A DNA stretch of 25,435 bases from a bacterium (GTDB taxonomy: Bacteria; KSB1; UBA2214), in the NCBI GenBank assembly GCA_029560815.1, contig JAKQKF010000013.1, positions 1-25,435 on the forward strand, written 5' to 3'. The position numbers and the translations under genes were made by a program. Positions 14,643 to 22,528 of the stretch are shown here, one piece after another. Each line of letters opens with the position of its first letter. Within the stretch, counting starts at the first letter, position 1. The notes under the pieces are model-generated. The model was not told the origin of the DNA. It did not search any database and saw only the letters and a list, made by a program, of their open reading frames with translations.

Positions 14643-15185
14643 TCACAAATCCAGTAATCCATCCACAACATGGATGATCATGAGGCCGGTCTCGCTGTCG
14701 ATCTGGCGGATGAACTCAGGCACAGCCGGGATGAGATACTCGCGCTCCTCGCCGCGCACCACATAGACATCGTGCGCCGGATTGCGGAGGATATCGACCA
14801 CCTCTCCCAGGGCCACCCCCTCTTCGGTCACCACCTGGACGCCGATGATCTCAAAAAGGTAGTGCTGTCCTTCGGCCAGGGGCAGCACCTCATCCCCCGG
14901 TATTTCGACCCAGGCCTGCCGCCACTCCTCCGCCGCATTGCGGTCATTGATCTCGGCGAGGGTGATCACCACCCCGTCGGGCACGATCTGCACCCGCGAC
15001 AGGGTGAAGGGGGTGCGCACATCGTCGCCGCGGTTGAACCAGACCTGTTTGAGCAGGTGGTAGCGGGACGGATCGTCAGTAAGGGGGGCGACACGCAGAG
15101 CGCCGCGGACCCCGTGGGGCCTTCTCACCTGGCCGATAACCACATAGGCCGGGATCCGGGCCCGTTTGCCGGTTTCTTCCGTCAT
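14643..15185 (-). CDS. rimM: 16S rRNA processing/ribosome maturation factor RimM
   Basis: This 180-residue protein assists maturation of the 30S subunit head, working with S19. The N-terminal barrel begins VVIGQVRRPHGVRG (15-28), the family signature. A PRC-barrel domain covers about 105-180, with LIPAVPEFIRQID (151-163). It starts 23 bases after rpsP without a clear ribosome binding site, so it may rely on coupling. No KH-domain gene (khpA) lies between rpsP and rimM, unlike in many Firmicutes. Confidence 0.94.
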   Translation of the reverse strand: MTEETGKRARIPAYVVIGQVRRPHGVRGALRVAPLTDDPSRYHLLKQVWFNRGDDVRTPFTLSRVQIVPDGVVITLAEINDRNAAEEWRQAWVEIPGDEVLPLAEGQHYLFEIIGVQVVTEEGVALGEVVDILRNPAHDVYVVRGEEREYLIPAVPEFIRQIDSETGLMIIHVVDGLLDL

Positions 15186-15208
15186 GCCAGATGATGGGTT
15201 GTCGTCGC

Positions 15209-15874
15209 TCAGGCTTCGCTCTTGGGCTCGGTGCTCTCTTCAGCGGCGGGAGCTTCATCCGCCGGGGCTGGTTCGGGCGCAGGCTCTTCGGCTGCAGCAA
15301 CAGGGGCCGGCTCTTCCGCCGCGGGAGCGGGCTCTTCAGCCGCCGGAGCAGATTCGGGCGCAGGCTCTTCGGCGGCGGCCACGGGGGCCGGCTCTTCGGC
15401 TGCGGGAGCGGGTTCAGGCTCAGGCACTGCAGCTGCGGCGACCGGGGCAGGTTTTTCCGCCGCGGGGGCCTTGGCTTCCGGCTTGGCCGGCTTTTTCGCT
15501 TCGGTCTCGCGCTTTGCCATGGCGTTCTTGGCTTCCTCGCGCTTGCTGCGCTGGAGCTGCTGATCCTGCCACAGGGTCATCTCCTCGGCGATTTTTTCCT
15601 CGCTCGCACCGCGCTTGCGCAAATCCCACTCGTGCAGAATGCCCTTGCTGCGGAAGAGGCTGTTCACCGTATCGGAGGGAATGGCGCCGTCACCGAGCCA
15701 TTTCAGCGCCTTGGCGCGGTCAATGACCAGCTCGGCGGGCTTGGTGACGGGGTTGTAGTGCCCGATCTTGTCCAGATAGGAACTGTCACGTGAAGATTTG
15801 GAATCGATGGCGACGATACGGTAAAAAGGCTGTTTCTTCTTACCTATGCGGCTTAACCTTAACTTTACCGACAA
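15209..15874 (-). CDS. rpsP: Ribosomal protein S16 with long Ala/Pro/Glu-rich C-terminal tail
   Basis: Residues 1-80 are a normal S16 of the small subunit: VKLRLSRIGKKKQPFYRIV (3-21), DSSYLDKIGHYNP (30-42) and a typical end near 80. The protein then continues to 221 residues, more than twice the usual length in E. coli. The tail has a charged helical part (about 85-128) and a low-complexity part (129-221) made of Ala, Pro and Glu. The start is TTG at 15874: an AAAGGAG site lies 6 bases before it, the alignment begins there, and no ATG is available nearby. It starts 15 bases after the ffh stop. Longer S16 tails occur in Bacteroidota and relatives, but the repeat content here is notable. Confidence 0.94.
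   Translation of the reverse strand: MSVKLRLSRIGKKKQPFYRIVAIDSKSSRDSSYLDKIGHYNPVTKPAELVIDRAKALKWLGDGAIPSDTVNSLFRSKGILHEWDLRKRGASEEKIAEEMTLWQDQQLQRSKREEAKNAMAKRETEAKKPAKPEAKAPAAEKPAPVAAAAVPEPEPAPAAEEPAPVAAAEEPAPESAPAAEEPAPAAEEPAPVAAAEEPAPEPAPADEAPAAEESTEPKSEA
15263..15460 (-). repeat. Degenerate tandem repeat in the S16 tail
   Basis: A unit of about 19 residues occurs three times, starting at residues 139, 159 and 186. The first copy reads AEKPAPVAAAAVPEPEPAP, the second AEEPAPVAAAEEPAPESAP, and the third differs from the second by one residue. At the DNA level the copies remain similar, so slippage and length variation are likely. Confidence 0.75.
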
Positions 15875-15889
15875 CTTGCTCTCCTTTGT

Positions 15890-17209
15890 TTAAAAGCCCA
15901 TGGGCAGGCGCATACCCCTGCCCCCATGTTTCATTGCTTTCATCATCTTGACAATCATTTGATATTGATTAAGAACCCGGTTGACCTCCTGCACGCTCGT
16001 CCCGCTGCCGCGGGCGATGCGCTTGCGGCGGCTGCCGTCGAGGATGTTCGGATTATTCCGCTCCTTGACCGTCATGGAGCGGATAATCGCCTCCACCCGA
16101 ACAAGGGCTTTGTCATCGACCTGCATGCCTTTGAAGGCCTTCGCCTGGGCGCCCGGAATCATGGTCAGGATATCCTGGAGCGGCCCCATTCGCTTGAGCT
16201 GCTGGAGCTGGTCGAGAAAATCCTCAAGATTGAACTCAGCCCGGCGCAGTTTTTTTTCGAGCTTGACGGCCTTTTCGAGGTCAACGCTCTCCTGCGCCTT
16301 CTCCACCAGGGAGAGGACGTCGCCCATGCCGAGAATGCGCGAGGCGAGACGGTCCGGATGAAAAGGCTCGAGCTGGTCGAGTTTTTCGCCGCTGCTGATG
16401 AATTTGATCGGCTTGCCGGTGACCGCTCTGATCGAGAGGGCTGCACCGCCGCGGGCATCGCCGTCCATTTTGGTCAGCACCACCCCGGTGAAATCGAGAC
16501 GCTCAAGAAAGGCTTTGGCGGTGGTGACGGCATCCTGGCCGGTCATGCTGTCGGCGACAAAAAGAATCTCCGCGGGGGAGGTGGCCTGCTTGATACGCGC
16601 CACTTCCGCCATCATCTCCTCATCGATATGGAGACGCCCGGCGGTGTCGATGATGACCGTGTCGAGCAGGTTCTTGCGCGCATGATCCATGGCATGCAGG
16701 GCGATCGCCGCAGCATCCCGGCTCTCTTCAGAGAAGACCTGAATATCGAGGCTGCGGCCGAGCACCCGCAGCTGTTCGACGGCCGCAGGGCGGTAAATAT
16801 CGGCCGCGGCCAGCAGGGGAGTGCGTCCTTTTTTGCGCAAATGACGGGCGAGCTTGCCCGCAAAAGTGGTCTTGCCTGAGCCCTGCAGCCCCGCCAGCAG
16901 AATCACGCCGGGCAGGGTCTTGCCGAAAACGAGCGGGGCCTCTTTCTCGCCCAGCAGCCGGGTCATCTCATCATAAATGATCTTGACCACCATCTGCCCG
17001 GGGGTGACGCTGCGCAGCACCTCCTGACCGACCGCGCGCTGCTCTACGTCGGCGATGAACTGCCTGGCCACTTTGTAGTTGACGTCGGCTTCCAGCAGGA
17101 CCCGGCGTACTTCGCGCATGCTCTCGGCGATATTTTTTTCGTTCAGCGTGCCCTGGCCCCGCAGCTTGTGCAGGACGGCTTCCAGCTTGTCAGTCAGTTC
17201 CTGGAACAT
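15890..17209 (-). CDS. ffh: Signal recognition particle GTPase Ffh (SRP54)
   Basis: This 439-residue protein binds signal sequences and SRP RNA and targets ribosomes to the membrane through FtsY. The N domain is about 1-95. The GTPase has GLQGSGKTT (107-115), DTAGR (188-192) and TKMDG (246-250). The methionine-rich M domain (about 300-439) carries the RNA-binding SRRKRIARGSGTSVQEVN (393-410). ATG 17209 (MFQELTDKLE) is preferred over an in-frame TTG at 17242, because family members begin MFxxLxxKL and GAGG lies 12 bases upstream. It is the first gene of the operon with rpsP, rimM, trmD and rplS. Confidence 0.97.
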   Translation of the reverse strand: MFQELTDKLEAVLHKLRGQGTLNEKNIAESMREVRRVLLEADVNYKVARQFIADVEQRAVGQEVLRSVTPGQMVVKIIYDEMTRLLGEKEAPLVFGKTLPGVILLAGLQGSGKTTFAGKLARHLRKKGRTPLLAAADIYRPAAVEQLRVLGRSLDIQVFSEESRDAAAIALHAMDHARKNLLDTVIIDTAGRLHIDEEMMAEVARIKQATSPAEILFVADSMTGQDAVTTAKAFLERLDFTGVVLTKMDGDARGGAALSIRAVTGKPIKFISSGEKLDQLEPFHPDRLASRILGMGDVLSLVEKAQESVDLEKAVKLEKKLRRAEFNLEDFLDQLQQLKRMGPLQDILTMIPGAQAKAFKGMQVDDKALVRVEAIIRSMTVKERNNPNILDGSRRKRIARGSGTSVQEVNRVLNQYQMIVKMMKAMKHGGRGMRLPMGF

Positions 17210-17244
17210 GCGCGTATTTAACCTCAAAAATGATACAGCCAATA

Positions 17245-17273
17245 AAAATAGGAAAAAAAAAGCTCTATTGCAA
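17245..17273 (-). promoter_or_regulatory. Sigma-70-like promoter of the ffh-rpsP-rimM-trmD-rplS operon
   Basis: On the minus strand, TTGCAA (17268-17273) and TATTTT (17245-17250) are separated by 17 bases containing a long T-run. The start would be near 17238, leaving about 30 bases before the ATG at 17209. Confidence 0.68.
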
Positions 17274-17328
17274 GATTTTTTTAGGAGTTTGCGGCGTTTT
17301 TGGGGAGGCGTGCATCAGAAGCGGATGC

Positions 17329-17351
17329 GCCCCGGCCGTGCCGGCCGGGGC
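17329..17351 (-). terminator. GC hairpin after the SDR gene
   Basis: GCCCCGGCC (17329-17337) and GGCCGGGGC (17343-17351) form a perfect 9-bp stem with a GTGCC loop, 28 bases beyond the SDR stop. No T-run follows on the minus strand, so termination is uncertain. Confidence 0.4.
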
Positions 17352-17378
17352 GGCGCTGCGGAAAAAACAGCGGCGGGC

Positions 17379-18131
17379 TCAGCCGCAGAGGACCGAGCCG
17401 CCGTTGACGTTGAAAATTTCACCGGTGATATAACTGGCCCCGTCGGAGGCGAGAAAAACGATCGGCCAGGCGATCTCCTCGGCATGGCCGGCTCTCCGCA
17501 TCGGGATGGTGCGCAGAATGGTCTCCTTCGACTGTTCGATCGCTTCGACCGACATGTCGGTGTCGACCCAGCCCGGCGCAACGCTGTTGACCAGGATGTT
17601 GTGCTGCGCCAGCTCGACGGCATGGGATTTGGTCAGGCTGATCACCGCCCCCTTGCTCGCCGCATAGGGCGAATAGACCGGCTCGCCGCGCTGTCCGGCG
17701 GTCGAGGAGATGTTGATGATCCGCCCTCCCCCCTGCCTGATCATCAGAGGCACCACCGCCTCGGTGCAAAAGACCACCCCGTCCAGATTGATCGCCAGGG
17801 TGCGCCGGTAGGTATCGACAGGAAAGCGCTCGATCGGCGCCGGCAGCCACACCCCCGCATTGTTGACCAGCACATCGATGCGTCCCCATTTTTCCGCCAC
17901 CCGGCCGACCATCTCCCGGACCGCTGCGGCGTCGCTGACATCGCAGCCCACGATCATCCCTTCGCCCCCGCCGGACTCGATCTGCGCCAGCACCTCCCGG
18001 GCCGCCTCTTCCTGCTGATGATAATTGATCGCCACCCGCGCCCCGTAGCGGCTGAAGATGAGGGCCGCCGCCCGGCCGATGCCGCGTGAGGCACCGGTGA
18101 TGAGTACTACCTTCTCCTGCAAACCGATCAT
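17379..18131 (-). CDS. Short-chain dehydrogenase/reductase (FabG-like)
   Basis: This is a 250-residue classical SDR that uses NAD(P)H to reduce a carbonyl or oxidise an alcohol. Motifs are TGASRGIG (12-19, cofactor binding), CDVSD (63-67), NNAG (90-93), N114, the catalytic Ser in NISS (140-143), and Y156-x-x-x-K160. It ends in the usual NVNGG block. Similarity is to 3-oxoacyl-ACP reductases and glucose dehydrogenases. No other fatty-acid synthesis genes are nearby, so fabG is not assigned. AAGGAAAGAG precedes the ATG. It lies 38 bases downstream of the esterase gene, likely in the same transcript. Confidence 0.92.
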   Translation of the reverse strand: MIGLQEKVVLITGASRGIGRAAALIFSRYGARVAINYHQQEEAAREVLAQIESGGGEGMIVGCDVSDAAAVREMVGRVAEKWGRIDVLVNNAGVWLPAPIERFPVDTYRRTLAINLDGVVFCTEAVVPLMIRQGGGRIINISSTAGQRGEPVYSPYAASKGAVISLTKSHAVELAQHNILVNSVAPGWVDTDMSVEAIEQSKETILRTIPMRRAGHAEEIAWPIVFLASDGASYITGEIFNVNGGSVLCG

Positions 18132-18169
18132 GGCTCTTTCCTTGCCGTTTTAGGTTCTGTCCACAATTT

Positions 18170-19717
18170 TTAACGCAGCAGCAGCACCCGGCCGGTGCGC
18201 ACGTCCGCTCCCGCCCGGAGCCGGTATACATAGAGGCCGCTCGGACGCCCCGCCGCCGTCCAGCGTTGGCGATAACGCCCCTCCTGCAAATCCTGCTGCG
18301 CCCACTGCTCAACCATCTCCCCCCGGATGTTGTAGATCGCCAGCGAAACCCGCTCCGGCCGGGGCAGGCTGAATTCCAGGGTCACCTCCGCGTTGAAGGG
18401 ATTGGGATAGGCCGGATGGAGCTGCAGCTTCCGCGGTTCGGCCGCACCGAACCGTTTGATCCCCGTCGAGAGGGGAAAGAAGAACTCGAGCGCTTCATCG
18501 ACATGGGCGCGCCAGCTGCCCCAGCTGTGCCCCTCGTGCCAGAGCCTGTACCTGGTCTCGACCCCGCCGTCAAGGAGATGGGCGAAGAGCGCTTGCGCAT
18601 CCCCGATAAGAGAAGGCTCGTAGCTGCCGGCATCGATATAGCACTTTTGAAAAGGGCGGGCGGTGGCGAGCAGCTGCCTGAGCACCACCCTGTCATTCGG
18701 CCACATCGCCGGAGAATAGAGGCCGCAGAGTCCGAAAACCTCCGGATGGTGAAAACAGATCTGGGCCGATATCAATGCGGCCAGGGAGGGCCCCATCATT
18801 CCCCGCCTCGCCGGTTCGCGCGCGGTGTTGTAGGTCGAGTCGATGTGGGGCACGAGTTCCTCGATGATGAAGCGTTCGAAATTGACTGCCGTGGCCCCGC
18901 TGTACTCTTCGATCCGCTGCGTGCTCGAGACCGGGGGCACAAAAACGCCGATCATCGGTTCGATCCGCTTCCAGCCGATCAGATTGTCGAGGACGGTCTT
19001 GACGTCCCCCAGGGTGAGGAATTCGAGGCCGTCGTGAAAGAGGACCATCGGGTAGCCTTCCTCCCGCTGCGGATCGTACCCCGCGGGGAGATAGACCCGG
19101 AGTGACCGGCTGTTGGCGAGGATGGTGCTGACGAACGTCCCCTTGTCAATAATCCCGCCGCTGACACTGGTGTCCGTCGTGCACTCGGCCGCCGGCAGAT
19201 AGGCGGGCATGCGCAGTTCCGAGTTGGGGCCGTAGCCGCCATAGCAAAGCAGGGGATTGCGCGGATCAAGGATCCAGCTCGAGTTATTGAGGACGAACTT
19301 GTAATCAAGCCGGGCATCGGGCTCATAGAGCTGGCGGAGAAACCAGAGGTTCGTGCCGGAGACCCGGTTCAGGGGATGGGGGGACGGATCCCAGCCGTTG
19401 GCGTCGCCGGCGACTGCGACGGTTGTGGCCCCGCCGCGGTAGAGGTAATAGACCACGGAGTCGGCCACGATGAAAGGCATGGTGCCGGCCGCCTGCAAAA
19501 AGCTGTCGGCGGCGGCCTGGCGCTCGCCTTCCGGAAGCGAGTAGACGCGCTGCAGAAATTGGGTGAACTGGTCACCCTGCTGATCGCTCATCGCATTTCC
19601 GGTGAGAGGTTCAATGGCATCGCCGCCCCCCGTCCCGGTGGTTGCACGGGAGAGCGACGGGAGCAGAGCAGAGATGACGAGGAGCAGGGATAATCCCAGA
19701 AAGATGCAAAGTCTCAT
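18170..19717 (-). CDS. Secreted esterase (enterochelin-esterase-like) with C-terminal sorting-like domain
   Basis: This 515-residue exported alpha/beta hydrolase starts with a signal peptide (about 1-25). Next is an early-set/CBM48-like domain (about 85-155, with VAGDANGWDPSPHPL), as in enterochelin esterase Fes and related carbohydrate esterases. The hydrolase domain (about 195-415) has a likely nucleophile S311 in GPSLA, acid D362 and H397 in HEGHSWGSW. The usual GxSxG ends in Ala here. The C-terminus (435-515, PAYPNPFN onward) matches the FlgD-Ig/type IX-sorting-like domain common on exported proteins of FCB bacteria. Start ATG 19717 follows GAGGA and gives the signal peptide directly; an upstream in-frame start at 19783 lacks this. 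The substrate is unknown: a siderophore, xylan-linked ester or other. Confidence 0.85.
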   Translation of the reverse strand: MRLCIFLGLSLLLVISALLPSLSRATTGTGGGDAIEPLTGNAMSDQQGDQFTQFLQRVYSLPEGERQAAADSFLQAAGTMPFIVADSVVYYLYRGGATTVAVAGDANGWDPSPHPLNRVSGTNLWFLRQLYEPDARLDYKFVLNNSSWILDPRNPLLCYGGYGPNSELRMPAYLPAAECTTDTSVSGGIIDKGTFVSTILANSRSLRVYLPAGYDPQREEGYPMVLFHDGLEFLTLGDVKTVLDNLIGWKRIEPMIGVFVPPVSSTQRIEEYSGATAVNFERFIIEELVPHIDSTYNTAREPARRGMMGPSLAALISAQICFHHPEVFGLCGLYSPAMWPNDRVVLRQLLATARPFQKCYIDAGSYEPSLIGDAQALFAHLLDGGVETRYRLWHEGHSWGSWRAHVDEALEFFFPLSTGIKRFGAAEPRKLQLHPAYPNPFNAEVTLEFSLPRPERVSLAIYNIRGEMVEQWAQQDLQEGRYRQRWTAAGRPSGLYVYRLRAGADVRTGRVLLLR

Positions 19718-19744
19718 GCTATCCTCATGAAAAAGTACAACCTC

Positions 19745-19773
19745 AATATACGCAATCCTGATCAGAGGGGCAA
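19745..19773 (-). promoter_or_regulatory. Sigma-70-like promoter for the esterase-SDR transcript
   Basis: On the minus strand, TTGCCC (19768-19773) and TATATT (19745-19750) are separated by 17 bases. The -35 box lies in the centre of the inverted repeat at 19759-19782. Confidence 0.6.
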
Positions 19774-19782
19774 GTCTGATCA
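19759..19782. promoter_or_regulatory. Perfect inverted repeat centred on the esterase -35 box: candidate operator
   Basis: TGATCAGA (19759-19766), an 8-base spacer and TCTGATCA (19775-19782) are perfect 8-bp arms, 16 bases centre to centre. They enclose the minus-strand -35 element at 19768-19773, so bound protein would block the esterase promoter. The divergent receptor promoter lies about 45 bases away. Confidence 0.5.
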
Positions 19783-19825
19783 TACGCTGCCGGGTGAATT
19801 TGCAGGTGAAAACATAACATTACCA

Positions 19826-19854
19826 TTGATTACGACGAGAAATATTGATATACT
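19826..19854 (+). promoter_or_regulatory. Sigma-70-like promoter for the TonB-dependent receptor
   Basis: TTGATT (19826-19831) and TATACT (19849-19854) are separated by 17 bases. The start would be near 19861, giving an 80-base leader that contains a hairpin CCCCAACC/GGTTGGGG at 19875-19900. Confidence 0.65.
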
Positions 19855-19940
19855 ACAGAGTAATAGCCCGCGGCCCCCAACCTGCACTGCGGGGTTGGGG
19901 CGAACGCTGTGCCCATTTTGACTGGAGAAAATCCGCAGCC

Positions 19941-22487
19941 ATGGCTTGCCACTGCCCACGCTTGACCGCATTCCTGTTTGCTGCCCTGGGTCTTCTCGCC
20001 TCTCCAGGCATGCTGCAGGCGGGCACCACCGGCCGGCTTGAGGGCAACGTGCACGACGCCCGCACTGGCGAGCCCCTGGCCGGGGCGACCATCCTAATTC
20101 TCGAGACCCGCCAGGGCGCAGTCTCGGACCTTGAGGGGCGCTTCGTCATCCATAATCTGCGCGCCGGCACCTATCAGGTTCGCATCTCCCTCCTCAGCTA
20201 TCAGACCCTGCTCTATCGCGAGGTCACCATCCTGCCTGACCTGCGCTCGCGCCTCTCCGTCCATCTCACTGCCGCACCCATCGAGATGGGCAGCCTCGCA
20301 GTGATTGCAGAACGGCCGCTGATCCAGACCGATATCACCGGGACGGCCTATGAGAAGAGCCAGACCCAGCTGCAGGAACTGCCCATTGGCAAATTTCAGG
20401 AGATTGTCGGGTTACAGCCGGGCGCTACCTCCGACGGTCACATTCGCGGCGGTCGCTCGCACGAAGTGCTCTACCTGGTCGACGGTTTGCCGGTTCAGGA
20501 CGCGGTCAGCGGCGGCCTCGGCATGGAACTGCCCAAGAGCGCCATCTCCCAGGTCAGCATCAAGACTGGCGGCTTCGACGCCGAATACGGCCAAGCCCTC
20601 TCCGGCATTGTCCATGCCATCACCCGCAGCGGCGGTGACCGGCCTGAATTGCAGTTGCGCCTCGCCCGCGACAACCTCTTCGGAGGCACCCAGGTGAGCA
20701 AATACAGCGAAATCGAACTGACCGCCGGCGGTCCACTCGCCGCCCGAAAGGCTTCCTTCTTCACTGCCCATACACTCTCCCTCTCCGGCACACGCTGGTG
20801 GCAGGATCTGCAGTACTTTTTTGACTTGCCCGCTCAGAAAGAACTCTATGGCATCGGCAAAGTGGATTGGTTCGCTTCCGGGGACAAACGCCTGACTGCT
20901 CAACTCCTCTACGCCCTCAAGCGCAATCGGGACTATGCCTTCAGCTGGCGCTACAATCTCGACGGCTTGCCCCTGCGCCGCAATGAAAATTTGCGCGCCG
21001 CCCTCTCCTGGACCCACACCCTGAATCCGGCCACCTTTTACACGCTCAGCCTCAGCCAGGGTTGGCTGCGCACTCGTATCGGAGAAGGTCCGGCCGATTC
21101 CCTGCGCGGCGATCCCTATCAATATGATTTTTACCTGCTCTATGTCATCCGCGGCGACCGCAACTGGTGGGCGGACTCGCGCCAGAACACCACCATAGCC
21201 AAGGCGGAGTTGACCAGCCAGTGGCGCCGCGCCCACCTCTTCAAAGCCGGCATCGAGTTCCGCCAGTATGCCATCCATTCCACCCTGCTCAAGATGGAGC
21301 CGCGCCTCTCTTACTTCGGCAAACCTTTGCTCGACGCGGAAATGCTCAACTTTTCGAGCCGATTCCGCTATTACCCGCGCGCTGGCGCCCTCTTCATTCA
21401 GGATAAATACGAGTCGGCGGCGACGCGTTCGGTCATCTCCGCCGGTCTTCGGCTCGATTTTCTCGATCCCCGCGCCCGGCGGCCGGCCGTGGAGCTGATC
21501 CCCGCCGGACAAAACGAATTCCAAGAAGAGATTAAGGGCTACGTCCCCGCCAAAACAAGCTGGCAGATCAGTCCCCGCATCGGTTTTGCTTTTCCTTTGA
21601 CCGATCGCAGCTTTTTCTTCATCAACTGGGGCCGCTATCTGCAGTTTCCCCTCTTCGAGCAGCTCTACGCCGGCCTCGACAATGTCACCTTTGCACGCGG
21701 GGTCAAGGTGCTGCGGGGAAATCCCGAGCTGCTGGCAGAGAAAAGCAGCGCTCTGGAGATCAGCAGTCGCGTCAACCTTCATGAGAACTGGGTCGCCTCA
21801 GCCCTCTATTTCCAAAAGGAGACCACCGACCAGATCGACACCAAGACCTTTGTCTCCGCCAACAGCCGCATCGCCGGGGACTATGGCTTCGCTGAATATG
21901 TAAATAATCCTTATGCCGTTGCGCATGGCCTGGAGTTCAGCCTGAGTAGGGAGAAGGGTGCCTGGATCACCGGGCAGTTCTCCTATACCTGGATGGAGGC
22001 CAGGGGGCTGAGCGAGACCGAGGCACAGGGCCTCTCCTATGCCCAGTGGGGATTTTCAGTCGCCCAGACCCCCTACTATCTTAGCTGGGACCAGCGTCAT
22101 ACAGTCAAAGCCGACCTCCGCTTCGCCCTGCCCCTGCGTCTGGTGGTAGACTTGCTCTGGCAATACCACACCGGCCGACCCTACACCTATTACCCTTCGC
22201 CGGACGGCTTTGCACCAGCCGATTCCGGCAGGACTTTTGTACCGAATAATCGCCGCCTGCCTGCGTGGCAGATGACCGATTTACGCGTCGGCCGGACTTT
22301 TTTCCTCAGTTCGGCGGGCAAAACCATTCGTCCAGCGCTCGAACTCTATATCGATATACGCAATCTCTTCAACGCTCGTAATCTCCTTTGGATGGACGCC
22401 TCCGGCCGCGCCGGAGGCGAGCTTGGCGACCCCGGCGCCTGGGAGATCGGGCGGCGCACCCTGGCCGGCTTCCGCGCAACCCTCTAG
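19941..22487 (+). CDS. TonB-dependent outer-membrane receptor with carboxypeptidase-like N-domain
   Basis: This 848-residue outer-membrane receptor uses TonB energy to import a bulky ligand. It has a signal peptide (about 1-27). A CarboxypepD_reg-like beta-sandwich (about 30-112, GRLEGNVHDARTGEPLAGAT at 31-50) is typical of SusC-like and related FCB receptors. A plug domain covers about 130-232, with IRGGRSHEVLYLVDGLPVQD (168-187) and GGFDAEYGQALSGIV (210-224). A 22-strand-type barrel fills 235-848. The start at 19941 gives a signal peptide directly; a longer TTG start at 19845 is unlikely. GGAG lies 13 bases upstream. A lipoprotein follows 41 bases later, which fits a receptor-plus-partner arrangement. 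The ligand is not known. Confidence 0.9.
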   Translation: MACHCPRLTAFLFAALGLLASPGMLQAGTTGRLEGNVHDARTGEPLAGATILILETRQGAVSDLEGRFVIHNLRAGTYQVRISLLSYQTLLYREVTILPDLRSRLSVHLTAAPIEMGSLAVIAERPLIQTDITGTAYEKSQTQLQELPIGKFQEIVGLQPGATSDGHIRGGRSHEVLYLVDGLPVQDAVSGGLGMELPKSAISQVSIKTGGFDAEYGQALSGIVHAITRSGGDRPELQLRLARDNLFGGTQVSKYSEIELTAGGPLAARKASFFTAHTLSLSGTRWWQDLQYFFDLPAQKELYGIGKVDWFASGDKRLTAQLLYALKRNRDYAFSWRYNLDGLPLRRNENLRAALSWTHTLNPATFYTLSLSQGWLRTRIGEGPADSLRGDPYQYDFYLLYVIRGDRNWWADSRQNTTIAKAELTSQWRRAHLFKAGIEFRQYAIHSTLLKMEPRLSYFGKPLLDAEMLNFSSRFRYYPRAGALFIQDKYESAATRSVISAGLRLDFLDPRARRPAVELIPAGQNEFQEEIKGYVPAKTSWQISPRIGFAFPLTDRSFFFINWGRYLQFPLFEQLYAGLDNVTFARGVKVLRGNPELLAEKSSALEISSRVNLHENWVASALYFQKETTDQIDTKTFVSANSRIAGDYGFAEYVNNPYAVAHGLEFSLSREKGAWITGQFSYTWMEARGLSETEAQGLSYAQWGFSVAQTPYYLSWDQRHTVKADLRFALPLRLVVDLLWQYHTGRPYTYYPSPDGFAPADSGRTFVPNNRRLPAWQMTDLRVGRTFFLSSAGKTIRPALELYIDIRNLFNARNLLWMDASGRAGGELGDPGAWEIGRRTLAGFRATL

Positions 22488-22528
22488 AAGTGCCCGGTCA
22501 GATTGTATCGACCAGAAAAGAGAGCCCT

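Noticed and set aside
15222..15563. Gly/Ala/Ser-rich plus-strand frame resembling a low-complexity surface protein
   Set aside because: It is the antisense of the Ala/Pro/Glu repeat tail of S16; its composition is a by-product of the repeats.
15926..16879. Plus-strand open frame of 317 codons
   Set aside because: It lies opposite ffh, which has complete GTPase and M-domain motifs; no homology signal in the opposing frame.
19845..19940. Longer receptor start at a TTG codon
   Set aside because: It would place 32 residues before the signal peptide and overlaps the -10 box at 19849-19854.
20412..21782. Minus-strand open frame of 456 codons
   Set aside because: It is antisense to the TonB-dependent receptor barrel and plug and has no domain or signal sequence.
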